Source: Protula sp. h YS-2021 | Taxonomy: Eukaryota; Annelida; Polychaeta; Sabellida; Serpulidae | Length of the DNA: 64,000 nt | NCBI GenBank assembly: GCA_949752745.1 | Contig: OX457029.1 | Span: 44,564,500-44,628,499, forward strand | Direction of reading: 5' to 3' | Part shown: positions 1 to 9,105 of the stretch, piece by piece | Layout: each line of letters starts with the position of its first letter | Numbering within the stretch: the stretch's first letter is position 1 | Program-made: the position numbers and the translations under genes | Notes under the pieces: model-generated | The model's database searches: none | Told to the model about the DNA's origin: nothing | What the model saw: the letters and a program-made list of their open reading frames with translations, nothing else

Positions 1-695
1 AACATACGGTGTGCCAATAGCCACTACTTGAAGGACTGTGCATAGCATATGCACATGACTATGCACCAAGTGGAGCAGGTCCTGGGGCTAGGTATGCAAA
101 GAAAGCTGTGCGAATAGCCACTGTATGCAAGGCTATATGTACAGAACATAGCACGCGGTGTATCTGGGGCGATTTGCCAACAGCCACTACATTCAAGGCT
201 ATGTACCGAGAAGAGCAACGGTTGTGCCGGAGATGTACAGAGCTTGTCCAGGATACGTGGTCTGTTGGGATGTGTACGAAGTGTGCAGAGCACACGATGT
301 GCAAATAGCCACTACGTGAAGGACTGCTCAGCAGACGCAAATGACCATGTACAGAGTGGGGCTAGGTAGACAGAATAATTTCACTGTGTGCAATGCCACA
401 TGTACTGAATATATCACGCCGTGTAGCTGGCACGATGTGCAAATAGCCACTACATTCAAGGCTATGTACAGAGTGTGCCAGGGACATGGAGGTCTGTCGG
501 GATGTGTACAGTGTGTAGTGCACACGCTATGCAAATAGCGACTACCTGAGGGACTGTGTGCACAGCAGACACAAATTACTATATATAGAGTGGAGAATGT
601 CTTGGAGACTAGGTATGCAGAGAAAGCTGTGCGAATAGCCACTATATGCGAGGCTATATGTACAAAATATTGCACGCGGCGCATCTGGTACGACG
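1..695. repeat. Degenerate ~258-bp tandem satellite
   Basis: The phrase AATAGCCACTA recurs about every 85 bp (from about position 113, 303, 438). A larger pattern, GCTGTGCGAATAGCCACT, near 109 and 628 gives units of about 258 bp present in 2.5 copies. Short open frames on both strands are by-products of the repetition. No gene is recognised here. Confidence 0.7.
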
Positions 696-699
696 GAAG

Positions 700-867
700 A
701 TTTTTAGGAGACTGTTCTCACTTTTAAGCTTTTCGCGCTGGTTTCGCAATAAGCACTTTCACTTTTTTCACCGTAAGCCCTTTCACTCTTCTTTCACCAT
801 GAGCCCTTCCAGTCTTCTTTCACCGTAAGCCTTTTTACTCTTTTATCACCATAAGCCCTTTCAGTCT
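700..867. repeat. Minisatellite with TTTCACC(A/G)TAAGCCC core, left portion
   Basis: Four or five imperfect units of roughly 30-36 bp, each containing CTTTCACTCTTC followed by TTTCACCATAAGCCC or a close variant. The same repeat resumes at 20534, which shows that the nested MITE and the large palindrome were inserted into one original array. Confidence 0.75.
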
Positions 868-1407
868 CCCAGCAAACATTCCGACGTCAGGGAGACGTCA
901 GAATGACGTCAGAAAGCGACGTTTCTGACGTCGGTCTGACGCCGGGTTTAGATTGTATATGAAATTGGAACCGACGTCGGGATTTTAACTGAAGTCCGTC
1001 GGATTCCCACCTGAAACTGACGTCGGATTTTACCACCTTGAAACGATCAGTGTTAGACACGTCTTACAAAAATAGAGTCTAGAGTTATATAATTAATAGA
1101 TAATTAATCATTCAACTGCTGTTGTGAAATACATACGAAAGCATTTTCCATGTAAGTTTTACAATCTAGGAAGAAAAATACCGACGCGCCATCAAAATTC
1201 TAAAATTTTCATGTAAAAATTACGTTTTTTCTTCCCCTTTTTCAAAATGACTTCCATTTCCAGTGAGCAATAATAAATGTTCATAGCTTTTTGGTCGTTT
1301 TTCAAACGTCGGAATGACGTCAGAAAACCGACGTCGCCTCGACGTCGGAAAAAAGTCGGGTTTTGAGGAAATAGGTCGTGGCGTAAATCTACCCATTTTA
1401 CACCCTT
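868..1407. mobile_element. MITE with CCCAGCAAAC terminus, left part (split by the Polinton-like insertion)
   Basis: Begins CCCAGCAAACATT, and the matching inverted end GTTTGCTGGG is at 20524..20533. The piece is dense in GACGTC, several as TGACGTCA. Removing the intervening palindrome and one copy of ACCCTT leaves an element of about 620 bp with no coding capacity. Its inner edge is the target site of the large element. Confidence 0.65.
1402..1407. repeat. Target site duplication, left copy (ACCCTT)
   Basis: ACCCTT lies directly outside AGTAGTATGAAAACG (1408 onward). The same six bases follow the mirror-image end CGTTTTCATACTACT at 20446..20451. A 6-bp duplication is the hallmark length of Polinton/Maverick integration. 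Confidence 0.85.
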
Positions 1408-1435
1408 AGTAGTATGAAAACGTTGGTTCTACTGC

Positions 1436-1528
1436 ACACAAAGAATTAAGAAACGACATGACCTCTATGAGAACCACTGCATACAAAGAATTAAGAAACG
1501 ACATGACCTCTATGAGAACCACTGCATA
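1436..1528. repeat. Subterminal 45-bp tandem duplication, left arm
   Basis: A 45-bp unit starting AAGAATTAAGAAACGACATG occurs twice (from 1441 and 1486), about 30 bp inside the terminus. Repeated subterminal sequence in a protein-primed replicon is a candidate origin or terminal-protein region, but that role is only inferred from its location. Confidence 0.7.
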
Positions 1529-1668
1529 GGAACGGATGATTGTGACGTCATAATCATTGTGACAGTCATATCAGTAAGTGGAGCAAGGGAGCAAAAGTTG
1601 TAGAACTACAATTGGATCACATCAGATCCAGGGATGGCATCCAGTGACAACTATTTCGGTAAGTGTTT

Positions 1669-2381
1669 ATTGAAACTTTATAAATAAAAAGTGAACTTTG
1701 TAAACAAACTTTGTAAACAAACTTTGTAAACAAACTTTAGTTATTTGCATAATTGAAACTTTGTAAACAAACTTTGTAAACAAACTGTGTAAACAAACTT
1801 TATAAATAAAATTTGTAAACAAACTTTGTAAACAAACTTTATAAACAAAATTTGTAAACAAACTTTGTAAACAAACTGTGTAAACAAACTGTGTAAACAA
1901 ACTTTGTAAACAAACTTTATAAACAAAATTTGTAAACAAACTTTGTAAACAAACTTGACTTATTTACATAATTGAAAATTTGTAAACAAACTTTGTAAAC
2001 AAACTTTGGTTATTTACATAATTGAAACTCATTGAAACTTTGTAGACAAGCTTTGTAAACAAACTTTGTAAACAAACTTTGTAAACACAATTTGTAAACA
2101 AACTTTGTAAACAAACTTTGTAAACACAATTTGTAAACAAACTTTGTAAGCAAACTTTGTAAACAAAATTTGTAAACAAAATTTGTAACAAACTTTGGTT
2201 ATTTGCATAATTGAAACTCATTGAAACTTTGTAAACAAACTATGTAAACAAACTTTGTAAACACAATTTGTAAACAAACTTTATAAACAAACTTTGTAAA
2301 CAAACTTTGTAAACCAACTTTGGTTATTTGCATAATTGAAACTCATTGAAACTTTATAAACAAACTTAGTAAACAAACTTC
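1669..2381. repeat. TTTGTAAACAAAC array near the left terminus
   Basis: Dozens of copies of the 13-bp unit TTTGTAAACAAAC, with variants (ATAAACAAA, GTAAACACAA), are interrupted by TTATTTGCATAATTGAAACTC spacers in several places. Each unit contains GTAAACA, the core of forkhead transcription factor sites. ORFs of 60-90 codons on the minus strand simply translate the repeat (FVYKVCLQSLFTN) and are not genes. Confidence 0.85.
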
Positions 2382-3340
2382 TTTTTTTTTTTCTTTTTTT
2401 TTTTTTTCATTTCCCACACACACACACACACACAAATACCACGACTGAGCGTTTCATTTCGTAAGTCGCATAGGTATTTTAACCTTCTGATGGCAACTTT
2501 TTTCCCCACACTCTCCACACACACACACACACACACACCACGACTGAGCATTTCATAAGCCGCATAGGTATTTCAACCTTCTGACGGCAACTTTTTTTTC
2601 CCCCACACTCTCATGCATACATACCAACACCATGATAAAATGTTTTGCTTATGTTGCTCTTTGTACTCCATTATTCTACTTTTTTTTTTGTTTGAAATGC
2701 AGTGTTTACTTAGAAAAGAAAATGGCGTCATACAACCTACAATCGTCATCAGCAGCATTTCGTCATCAGTGTAATCAGACTGCGTAATCAGATTTCGTCA
2801 TCAAACAATGTAGACAGCGGTGTTAGGCTTTTTGTTTTTCTGAGGCAGCAGTGTCTAACTGCTTGGAGTTGCAGTATGCAGTGTTATACTTGACCGATTT
2901 GCATGAAAATTTCACTGTTTAATTCAGTTTTATATCTAGTTTTCACATAGTCATGGACTGGTTGTGCAGCTAGCTGTGTGCATATTTACCGTCATTTTAA
3001 TTTTGTAAAAAGTGGGATAACTTTCGTTATGATTGACAGATTTGCATGAAACTTTCACTGTTTGAGTCAGTTTTATATCTAGTTTTAACATTAAGTAGTC
3101 ATAGGCTATTTGTGCAGTTGGCTGTGTGCATTTTTACCGCCATTTTAACTTAAAATTGTGATAACTTTCGTTATAACTTTCGTTATAACTTTCGTTATAG
3201 TTGACTGAAAATTTCACCATTACAGTGCTTCTTCGCGGATGAATACCATTTGGCAGACCATTTAACTTCACCGCTAGATGTCTCTGCTGCGTAGCAGTGC
3301 AGCTGTACAACTTCACAACTGTAAGTGAGACATTCATATA
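2382..3340. other. Non-coding spacer of left arm between terminal array and polymerase promoter
   Basis: No gene is seen. The stretch holds T-rich tracts (2391..2407), two CA microsatellites (about 2414..2434 and 2516..2539), an imperfect duplication of a ~120-bp block (GATTTGCATGAAAATTTCACTGTTT near 2895 and its relative near 3040), and three tandem copies of the 12-mer TATAACTTTCGT around 3160..3203 (two in the right arm). Confidence 0.6.
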
Positions 3341-3354
3341 CACAAGTAAAATTC

Positions 3355-3507
3355 TGCTGAGTCAGCAATTTTAACATTTTGGAAACAAGTTTGAACAAGT
3401 TACACACCATATTTTGATTACATGGAAGTAGCATAAAAGCATGAGTGAAACATGTCAACTAGTGATACATTCTGCTGAGTCAACACACCATTGAAGTGGT
3501 ATAAAAG
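3355..3507 (+). promoter_or_regulatory. Polymerase promoter, left arm: two MARE/AP-1-like sites and a TATA box
   Basis: TGCTGAGTCAGCA at 3355..3367 is a perfect T-MARE (Maf recognition) sequence that also contains an antioxidant-response-type core on the other strand. TGCTGAGTCAACA at 3473..3485 is a near match. TATAAAAG at 3500..3507 lies about 60 bp before the polymerase ATG at 3567. Motifs are read directly; their use is inferred. Confidence 0.55.
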
Positions 3508-3566
3508 GAAGAGTAAAACGTGTATTTTACTTCATTTCAGTTCTAGCAGTTGAAGAGACAACAACG

Positions 3567-6500
3567 ATGGCACCAGTCTACTGTCATGATTGTGATGTGA
3601 CATTTCCATCTCTGGAAGTGTTCGTGACACATACATGCAAACCAGCTAGGATGAAACGTGCTCATGAAGAGCTTGTTGAGCAGATTGAAGCCAAGAGACG
3701 AAAGACCGTACAAGATGGTGTTGAAAGACCTGATCCAGTCCTCTGCTGTAAATGCGCCAAGATATTTTCCTCTTTGGATGCATTTGAGACACATGCATGT
3801 GATGAGATGGAAAATGTGTCTCATGAAGAACAAAGAAAGAAAGAGACAGGACAAGTAGGCAGAGGCAGAAGAGTGAGTCTTGGTGAAAACGCACAGGAAA
3901 GGCGGTTTGAGCCTGAAGATGGATCGGATTTGCTACTTGAAATGCGACAACAAGAGAACCGGATTAAGAGACATTTGCTAGAGACGTTAAACCATGGCAT
4001 GAAATGGTACATTGTGGTACATGCACGCTTCAAGAAAATGACACTAAATGTTGAAGGCGTGATGGTAGAACAGATGGATAATGCCTTCATCAGTAGTCCA
4101 ACATATGCAGCATACAATCCAACAGATATTGAGAAGGACTTGCCAGAAGCCTATAAAGAATTGTTTACCAGGTTTGATGAACATGAGCGACAAGGTTCTG
4201 GTTGGGTGTTGGATAACATATTATTCATTGAAGTGCATACAGCTACGTCAGCGCCACTGGAAGCGAGCAGTTTTATCCCACTACCGAAGAAAGTAAAGAC
4301 TACAAAGGCTGTGTTAAACATTCAGAATAAAGACAACAAATGTTTCTTATGGTCTGTACTGGCTCACCTTCACCCTTCAACAAATGCAAACCCAGAGCGT
4401 GTGCATCAATACAAGCTATTTGAGAACGAATTGAAGGTGGAAGGCATGACATTTCCAACACCGATTACAGACATTCCAAAGTTTGAAAAGGAGAATGATG
4501 TGTCTATTAACGTGTTTGGATATGAACATGATGTAGTTGTTCCGATACAACTCAGTCGAAACACCAGCGCGAGAGAAATCAATTTGCTTTTGATTAGTAA
4601 TGACAAGACAAGACATTACTGCCTCATCAAGAATTTCAGCAGACTGATGGCTTATCGAACAAAGCGTCAGAATGCAATATTTTATTGTTTCAACTGTCTT
4701 CATGGGTTTATGCGACAAGATCTTTTAGACAAGCATCATGAAGTGTGTGACAAGCATGGAGCACAACGTTTATCATTCCCCAAGGAACCCTTCATCAAGT
4801 TCAAGAATGTAGCCAAACAACAGCGAGTGCCGTTTGTCATTTATGCAGACTTTGAATGTTTCACGAAAAAACATGAAGGAGACAAGTATCAGCATCATCG
4901 TCCAAACAGCTTTGCCTATGTGGTTGTCAGCCAGTATGATACACGTGCTCCAGTCGTATATCGAGGAGATAATGCTGTGAAAGTCTTTTTAGACCATATG
5001 GTGAATGAGCGTGATCGTATTGTGCATGGCTTGCTACAGCCAAAGAAAATGGTGATGACTCATGAAGATGAAGAGCATTATAAGAACGCCACAGATTGTT
5101 ACATTTGTCATGAGCCTCTAGGAGCAGATCATGTGAGAGATCATGACCATATCAATGGCAAATACCGCGGAGCTGCACATAGTCAATGCAATTTGCAATT
5201 CCGATTTCGAAAGGATCAGCAGGATGTTGAAGATTCTTTCATCATTCCTGTCTTTTCCCACAATTTACGAGGCTATGACAGCCATTTGATCATGGAAGAA
5301 ATTGGAAAGTTCAAAAATGAGACGATTACAGTCATTCCCAACACCGTTGAGAAATATATTGCATTCACCATGAGCAATCTGAAATTTACAGACAGCTTTC
5401 AGTTCATGAGTACTTCTCTACAGAAGCTGGTATCCAACCTGGCAGCAGAAGGGAAAGACAACTTTCATAACATGACGTCACACATTCACGATAGTGACCA
5501 ACAAGATTTACTGTTGAGAAAGGGAGTGTACCCTTATGATTACGTGGATGAGACATCCAAGTTTGCTGAAACACAACTGCCGTCCAAGGACAAGTTTTAC
5601 AGTCTGCTCAGTGAAGAAGGCATTAGCGATGAGGATTATGCGCATGCGCAGAAGGTGTGGGAGACATTCCAGTGTACTACATTTGGTGAATACCATGCCT
5701 ATACCTGAAATCAGATGTGTTGTTGCTGGCTGACGTGTTTGAAAACTTTCGTCACGTATGTCTCAACACGTATGAATTAGATCCTGCTCACTACTATACA
5801 GCGCCAGGACTGTCGTGGGATGCCATGTTGAAAGCGACAAAGGTGAAATTGGAATTGATCAACGACATTGACATGTACCAAATGGTTGAACAAGGTCTAC
5901 GTGGAGGAATATCTGTCATCACACACAAGTATGCGAAAGCAAATAACCCCTACGTAGCAGATTACGATCCCTTGAAACCGACCAACTACTTGACGTACCT
6001 GGATGCAAACAACTTGTATGGCTGGGCTATGTCGCAAAGCATGCCGGAAAGTGGATTTATGTGGGTGAGCGAGCCAGAATCCATTGACTTTATGGATGTG
6101 GATGAAGATGATGAGATTGGATACATTTTAGAAGTGGATTTGGAATACCCACAATCCATTCATAATCATCATAATCACTATCCAGTGGCTCCAGAACGGA
6201 AATGTGTGAAAGTGGGAGAATTATCAGAGCATAGTCAGAAGCTACGGAAAGATCTAAACATGAAAAGCAAGCCTAGTGAAAAGCTCATTCCCAACTTGTG
6301 TGACAAGAAGAAATATGTACTTCATTATAGAAATTTACAGCAATATGTCTCACTGGGATTGAAAGTCACGAAGGTGCATCGTGCCATCATGTTTGCACAG
6401 AGCAAATGGTTGGCAAAATACATCTCCTTGAACACGGAAAAGAGAAAGTTGGCTAAGAACCCGTTTGAGAAAGACTTTTTCAAACTGATGAACAACTCTG

Positions 6501-7243
6501 TGTTTGGCAAAACCATGGAAAATGTCAGAAAACGCATGAATGTGGAACTTGTTCACCAGGAAAAGCGGTTCAAGAAACTTGTGGCCAAACCTTCCTTCCA
6601 CAAATTTAGAATTTTCAACGAAGATTTGACCGCGGTACATTTGCGCAAAGTGGATCTGCTTCTGGATAAACCCATTCAAGTTGGTTTCACCATTCTCGAC
6701 CTCAGCAAGGTGCTCATGTTCCACTTTCATTACAACTACATCATGACCAAGTATCCCAACGCTAAGCTGTTGTTCAGCGACACCGACAGTCTATGTTATG
6801 ACATAGAAACGGACGATATCTACAAAGACATGCAGGAAGATGCCGACTTGTTCGACACAAGTGACTATCCCCCAGATCATTTCCTACATTCCAACGTGAA
6901 CAAGAAAGTGCTTGGGAAAATGAAAGATGAGACGGTGGGCATTCCCATAGAAGAGTTTGTTGGACTTCGACCAAAAATGTACAGTATGATATATGGTGGG
7001 AAAGAAAAACGTACGGCCAAAGGCATCACTCGCGCGTGTCAAAGACGGATGAAACATCAGCAGTATAAAGACAGTTTGTTCAACCAAACGCAAACGATGA
7101 CCACAGGACACATTATTCGAAGTCATGACCACCAGGTCTTCTCGGAGAAGTTGAGGAAAGTGGCTCTCTCTCCCTTTGATGACAAGCGATATGTGATGAG
7201 TGATGGCTATTCCACTTTGGCGCATGGACATTACAGTATATAA
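3567..7243 (+). pseudogene. Protein-primed-type family B DNA polymerase, left-arm copy, broken by a 1-bp deletion
   Basis: This is the same gene as the intact right-arm copy (14621..18298). The first frame runs from ATG 3567 to a stop at 5706..5708 (713 codons). The second frame, from about 5700 to 7243, carries the polymerase domain. Relative to the right arm one A is missing near 5698, just before the ExoIII motif, so the exonuclease and palm regions are separated. The upstream frame has two N-terminal zinc fingers, a third Cys/His cluster, ExoI (YADFECF), the HNH-like Cys/His domain and ExoII (HNLRGYDSH). The downstream frame has motif A (DANNLYGWAMS), motif B (NSVFGKTMENV) and motif C (FSDTDSL). 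As read, this copy cannot give a full polymerase. Other differences from the right arm include L/P near codon 161 and S/F near codon 563. A sequencing homopolymer error is unlikely, since the missing base is a single A, but an error of another kind is not excluded. Confidence 0.85.
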
Positions 7244-7244
7244 G
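7237..7244 (+). promoter_or_regulatory. TATA box of the PC4-like gene cluster, left arm (overlaps polymerase stop)
   Basis: TATATAAG overlaps the polymerase stop codon TAA at 7241..7243 and lies about 55-60 bp before the ATG at 7299. The spacing fits a pol II core promoter with a short leader, suggesting the small genes are transcribed separately from the polymerase. Confidence 0.5.
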
Positions 7245-7298
7245 GGGGAAACACTTCAACTTTAGAGTTAGTTGAGGTGTGAACACTGAAGCGTCAAC

Positions 7299-7649
7299 AT
7301 GAATAGGAAAAGATCTGCAACAACGGATATGGATACTCTTGCTGATACAGTCAAAGACATGAATGTGAAACATCCTGATACTACCATCAAGAAATTAAAA
7401 GTGGAGATAGCACCAACACCACAGTCGTGGGATGGAATGCTTTCTCTAGGCAATGGAAAGTATATCAAGATTATGAAACAAAGTAATGAAGGTGTGGTAA
7501 ACATTCGCAAATACCTCAGAGATGAGGGGACTGGAAAAAACCGTCCAACGAAAAAGGGTATCTTGCTGACAATACCTGAATGGAAAATGATGAAGAAGCA
7601 GGTGAAAGAAGTGGATAAAAGGCTTCGCAGACAAGACGACAAGTCATAA
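7299..7649 (+). CDS. PC4/Sub1-like ssDNA-binding protein, left arm
   Basis: 116 residues. A basic, polar N-terminus (about 1-45) is followed by a domain at about 48-110 that matches the C-terminal ssDNA-binding domain of transcriptional coactivator PC4/Sub1 in order and spacing: LGNGKYIKIMKQ, VVNIRKYLRDE, a basic turn, KKGILLTIPEW, then a terminal helix ending in KEVDKRLRR. The family dimerises and binds unwound DNA. In a replicon this points to ssDNA protection or late transcription, which is an inference. It is the first of four small genes on the same strand after the polymerase, preceded by a TATA box and ending 13 bp before the next ATG. The right-arm copy at 14215..14565 encodes the same protein. 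Confidence 0.8.
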   Translation: MNRKRSATTDMDTLADTVKDMNVKHPDTTIKKLKVEIAPTPQSWDGMLSLGNGKYIKIMKQSNEGVVNIRKYLRDEGTGKNRPTKKGILLTIPEWKMMKKQVKEVDKRLRRQDDKS

Positions 7650-7662
7650 CAAGGTAATCATC

Positions 7663-8037
7663 ATGAATGCACTCATGTTGGACGATGGTGTTTACCTTAA
7701 AGTTAATGAGAGGAATGAAGTGATGATGGGTTCTCAGAGAATTTCTGCTTATCGGTTTAAACCTGAAGTGTGGAAAGACTTTAAAAACATACCGCTTGAA
7801 CCTGGGTTTAAACGCAGACTTGAAAATAAACTGGAAGTGACGGTGGCTGAATATGATTCTAAGATACGTGTGACATTCTGTAGAAATCTTTTACAGGATT
7901 ATCCAAAGGATTATAAGGGAGTTGTGCCAGATACACCCTATGCACAGTTGATCTTCTTTAATATCAAGAACTGGCGCGCAGTCCTACGATTCCTAGAAGC
8001 TATACAACATCCACTGTTCGACATCATCCGAGTATAA
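7663..8037 (+). CDS. Small protein, second gene of PC4-like cluster, left arm
   Basis: 124 residues, function not recognised. The C-terminal part has a strand-rich stretch (LEVTVAEYDSKIRVTFCRN), then AQLIFFNIKNWRAVLRFLEAI. This mirrors the closing strand, Trp and helix pattern (hydrophobic strand, xxxW, amphipathic helix) of its PC4-like neighbour, so a diverged PC4-type fold is possible but unproven. It lies 13 bp after the preceding gene and 5 bp before the next ATG, a tight spacing more like a virus or polycistronic unit than separate host genes. Its stop codon sits inside TATAAAAT, which may be coincidence. The mirror copy at 13827..14201 is identical in protein. Confidence 0.65.
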   Translation: MNALMLDDGVYLKVNERNEVMMGSQRISAYRFKPEVWKDFKNIPLEPGFKRRLENKLEVTVAEYDSKIRVTFCRNLLQDYPKDYKGVVPDTPYAQLIFFNIKNWRAVLRFLEAIQHPLFDIIRV

Positions 8038-8042
8038 AATAC

Positions 8043-8396
8043 ATGAACGAGATGGAAGACGACTATTTGATGGATTATGAACCCATGACATATGGGTTCT
8101 CATACATGAGAAACTTATGTGATGACATTGTGCTACGACATTTTGGACAGTATCTCGTCCTATCGCTTGATGACCAATCCGTGTTGAAGGATCATCTAGA
8201 CAAGTTGAGAATACCTGGCTTTCTCCTAGCAGTCTCAAATGAATTAGAAGTGCGTGTGACTGAGAACGGTCTAGACGTGTTTGTACAATTTCGCCAACAT
8301 GACGAGCTTACAGAAAACTACGACATCATCACCCTCAGCACAGTGGAATGGAACGCGCTGTTGCAAGCATTGGATTGGAAAGAACCTGACGCTTGA
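8043..8396 (+). CDS. Small acidic protein, third gene of PC4-like cluster, left arm
   Basis: 117 residues. The N-terminus is acidic (MNEMEDDYLMDYE). The C-terminal half reads as strands (ELEVRVTENGLDVFVQFRQ) followed by YDIITLSTVEWNALLQALDW. The 'I.LS..EW..L...L' ending is the same signature as in the PC4-like first gene and in the fourth gene. I infer a paralogous fold with modest confidence; no enzymatic motif is seen. The mirror copy is 13468..13821. Confidence 0.65.
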   Translation: MNEMEDDYLMDYEPMTYGFSYMRNLCDDIVLRHFGQYLVLSLDDQSVLKDHLDKLRIPGFLLAVSNELEVRVTENGLDVFVQFRQHDELTENYDIITLSTVEWNALLQALDWKEPDA

Positions 8397-8421
8397 ATTC
8401 AAAGAGGAAGGAATACAACTT

Positions 8422-8670
8422 ATGCGGGGTACCAAATCCATTGAGTTAACACAACATATACGCGTGATGGACATAAATGAAGAAGGATATGAACTGAAAC
8501 TGTCTGAACATGAAACTGCTAAAGTGATAAAGTTTGGTGATGTGCGTTATGTAAGCTTTCATAGCATTTACAAACACGGATGTAATGTCTATGATACCTA
8601 TATCAATTTAGATTCTAATGAATGGCATGCATTGATGAATGTATTGAAAAATGAATGTGATTGTAAATAG
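8422..8670 (+). CDS. Small protein, fourth gene of PC4-like cluster, left arm
   Basis: The frame is open from 8281, but that start would lie inside the preceding gene in another frame. I therefore place the start at the internal ATG 8422 (MRGTKSIEL), 25 bp after the previous stop, giving 82 residues. Strands (GYELKLSEHETAKVIKF, VRYVSFHSIY) are followed by DTYINLDSNEWHALMNVLKN, again the 'INL...EW..L...L' ending shared across the cluster. Function is not recognised beyond a possible PC4-type fold. The coding region runs directly into the TTTGTAAATAG tandem array that forms the 3' untranslated region. The mirror copy is 13194..13442. Confidence 0.55.
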   Translation: MRGTKSIELTQHIRVMDINEEGYELKLSEHETAKVIKFGDVRYVSFHSIYKHGCNVYDTYINLDSNEWHALMNVLKNECDCK

Positions 8671-8931
8671 ACTTTGTAAACTTTGTAAATAGACTTTGTA
8701 GTTAAGAGTTTGTAAATAGTGTTTGATAACTTTGTAAATAGAATTTGTAAATAAAAGTTTGTAAATAGTGTAAATAAAAGTTTGTAAATAAAAGTTTGTA
8801 AATAGTGTAAATAGAATTTGTAGTTAAGAATTTGTAAATAGTGTAAATAGCGTTTGTAGTTAAGAGTTTGTAAATAGTGTTGGTAAACTTTGTAAATAGT
8901 GTTTGTAGTTAAGAATTTGTAAATAGAACAC
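8667..8931. repeat. TTTGTAAATAG-type tandem array in the 3' region of the small-gene cluster, left arm
   Basis: About 20 imperfect copies of TTTGTAAATA(G/A), some as TTTGTAGTTAAGAG, run from the stop codon of the last small gene to the AATAAA signal. It is related to, but distinct from, the GTAAACA array near the terminus. An open frame on the opposite strand (8598..8933) is a by-product. Confidence 0.75.
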
Positions 8932-8971
8932 AATAAACAAGACAGTTGTTTGAAACTTGGGTTGTTTTATT
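8932..8971. terminator. Convergent poly(A) signals, left arm
   Basis: AATAAA on the plus strand at 8932..8937 serves the small-gene cluster. TTTATT at 8966..8971 is AATAAA on the minus strand and would serve the capsid-protease unit. The two transcription units converge here with about 30 bp between signals. Confidence 0.55.
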
Positions 8972-8974
8972 TAA

Positions 8975-9105
8975 CAACAACAACTTAACTAATATAACAA
9001 CAACTTAACTAATATAACAACTTAACTACAACTTAACTACTACAATAACAACATTAATAAAACAACAACATTAATAAAAACAACAACATTAATAAAACAA
9101 CAACA
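8975..9105. repeat. AAC-rich / TTAATAAAACAACAACA repeats downstream of protease, left arm
   Basis: Short imperfect repeats of ACAACTTAACTAATAT and ACATTAATAAAACAACA fill the 3' region of the minus-strand unit. No coding capacity. Confidence 0.6.

Noticed and set aside
1667..2221. Minus-strand frames of 61-90 codons (FVYKVCLQSLFTN repeats), and mirrors at 19632..20186
   Set aside because: They only translate the 13-bp TTTGTAAACAAAC repeat.
3821..7373. Frames of 60-126 codons antisense to, or in other frames of, the polymerase
   Set aside because: Shadows of a well supported coding region; no independent motif, and the same set appears mirrored in the right arm.
8281..8421. Upstream start for the fourth small gene
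   Set aside because: It would lie inside the third gene in a different frame; the N-terminal extension looks like an out-of-frame reading, so ATG 8422 is preferred.
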